DNA of 46,599 nucleotides, from the NCBI GenBank assembly GCA_949443285.1, contig CASSLW010000015.1:1-46599 (forward strand), given 5' to 3'. This document shows, one piece after another, positions 45,893-46,599 of the stretch. The translations under genes were made by a program, and so were the position numbers. The stretch is from an uncultured Clostridia bacterium (lineage in GTDB: Bacteria > Bacillota > Clostridia > TANB77 > CAG-508). Numbering within the stretch: the first letter of the stretch is position 1; each line of letters opens with the position of its first letter. Under the pieces are notes generated by a model. The model saw only the letters and a program-made list of their open reading frames with translations, was not told where the DNA came from and ran no database searches.

Positions 45893-46589
45893 ATGAAAAG
45901 AAAAGGAAATATATATCCTAAAATATGTGAACCAGAAAATATACGAAGAGCTATACTTAATGCAGCAAAAGGTAAAAAGAATAGAGTCAATGTACAAAAA
46001 GTAATAATAAATTTAGATGTTGCTGTAGAGAAAATGCAAAAAATACTTGTAAATAATCAGTATATGCCAAGTCCATACCAAGAAAAGAAAATACAAGATG
46101 GAGTAAGGAAAAAAGAGCGAATAATATATAAACCTAGATTTTTTCCAGACCAAGTTGTACATTGGTGCTTAATGCAACAAATAGAGGAAATATTAAAAAA
46201 AGGTATGTATTACTATTGCTGTGCTTCTGTGAAAAATAGAGGCATTTTATATGGTGCAAAATACATAAAAAGAATATTAGTAGATGATAGAAAAAATACT
46301 AAATATTGTTTAAAATTAGATATAAAAAAGTTCTATCCCTCAATAGATAAAGAAATCTTAAAAAGAAAATTTAGAAAGAAAATAAAATGTAGAGATACAT
46401 TAAACCTAATTGATATTATAATAGATAGTTCGGATAAAGGGTTACCTATTCGGAAACTATACAAGTCAATGGTTTGCTAACTTTTATTTGCAAGATTTAG
46501 ACCATTACATAAAAGAAAAATTACATATAAAACATTATATTAGATATATGGATGACAGTGCGCCACGCACGTACATTCAAGTAGCATGA
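45893..46589 (+). CDS. DGR reverse transcriptase, partial, with in-frame CGG (+1 recoding site)
   Basis: Start ATG 45893 with a weak AGGA. The fingers (IIYKPRFFPDQVVHWCLMQQ) and the palm Asp in LKLDIKKFYPSID are present. The conventional frame ends at 46480. Skipping C46451 yields GLPIGNYTSQWFANFYLQDLD and RYMDD; IGxxxSQ is the signature that separates DGR RTs from others, and YMDD is the catalytic core. After YMDD the sequence (from about 46555) no longer looks like RT and stops at 46589, at the contig edge. It should copy TR RNA with A-mutations into VR. Confidence 0.87.
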
Positions 46590-46597
46590 GCTACTTG
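46578..46597. other. Fold-back hairpin at the contig end
   Basis: CAAGTAGC-ATGA-GCTACTTG, perfect 8-bp stem in the last 22 bases, inside a locally GC-richer stretch (about 46555-46599) that breaks RT homology. Probably an assembly or amplification artefact. Confidence 0.6.
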
Positions 46598-46599
46598 GA

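Overview
The window is low-GC Firmicutes DNA, most likely from an uncultured gut-type Clostridia. Supporting signs are strong AGGAGG ribosome sites, frequent TTG and GTG starts, sigma-A promoters, a prepilin-like DUF6273 protein, and a sortase with a thioester/Cna-B substrate. Bases 1-18952 are chromosomal. Bases 18953-46599 are the left and central part of an HK97-type siphophage prophage. It lies beside a tmRNA-tRNA-Gly pair, and its right end is outside the window.
Host layout: a broken prepilin-like/DUF6273 gene; a PhoB-type two-component pair; sortase and substrate; CorC/HlyC membrane protein; WG-repeat protein; patatin; cysteine desulfurase; FAD dehydrogenase (convergent); membrane permease-like protein; secreted nuclease; M14 zinc carboxypeptidase; SDR; glycosyltransferase; ssrA; tRNA-Gly(UCC). 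Prophage layout: integrase, HIRAN protein and S24-type repressor leftward; then rightward a DUF739 Cro-like gene, excisionase-like and LysM proteins, replication and recombination genes, dUTPase, ArpU-like late regulator, terminases, portal, protease, capsid, connectors, tail tube, tail chaperones with a -1 frameshift, tape measure, Dit, Tal, and a receptor-binding protein that is the variable protein of a diversity-generating retroelement (DGR). A template-like repeat and the start of the DGR reverse transcriptase follow.
The main observation concerns the triplet CGG. It occurs several dozen times out of frame (gac gga, gcg gaa, aac gga). As an in-frame codon of a recognisable gene I find it only five times, at 1170, 15123-15121 (minus strand), 26372, 45386 and 46451. 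At every one the conserved protein breaks, and it is restored if the C is skipped and the next three bases are read as a Gly codon: CGGA, CGGC, CGGT, CGGT, CGGA. The restored proteins regain diagnostic motifs (VRPVIVL, the second half of an M14 peptidase, GYGWATMFCRWCT, the DGR C-lectin end, and the IGNYTSQ and YMDD motifs of a DGR RT). The five codons before CGG share nothing, so simple P-site slippage is unlikely. The tRNA-Gly(UCC) at 18879-18952 has anticodon loop CTTCCGA. Its bases 34-37, UCCG, are the exact complement of CGGA, and its anticodon stem has a mismatch. I propose that CGGN is decoded as a four-base glycine codon, or an obligatory +1 shift at an unassigned CGG, with this tRNA as candidate decoder. 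This is inference from sequence. Genome-wide CGG counts, raw reads and peptide data would decide it.
Other features of note: two A-mutagenised DGR repeats, three phased TTGA-N7-TCAA repressor operators, integrase arm-type repeats, an apparent AUA start for the sortase, a cluster of palindromes at the histidine kinase 3' end, and a fold-back at the right contig edge.
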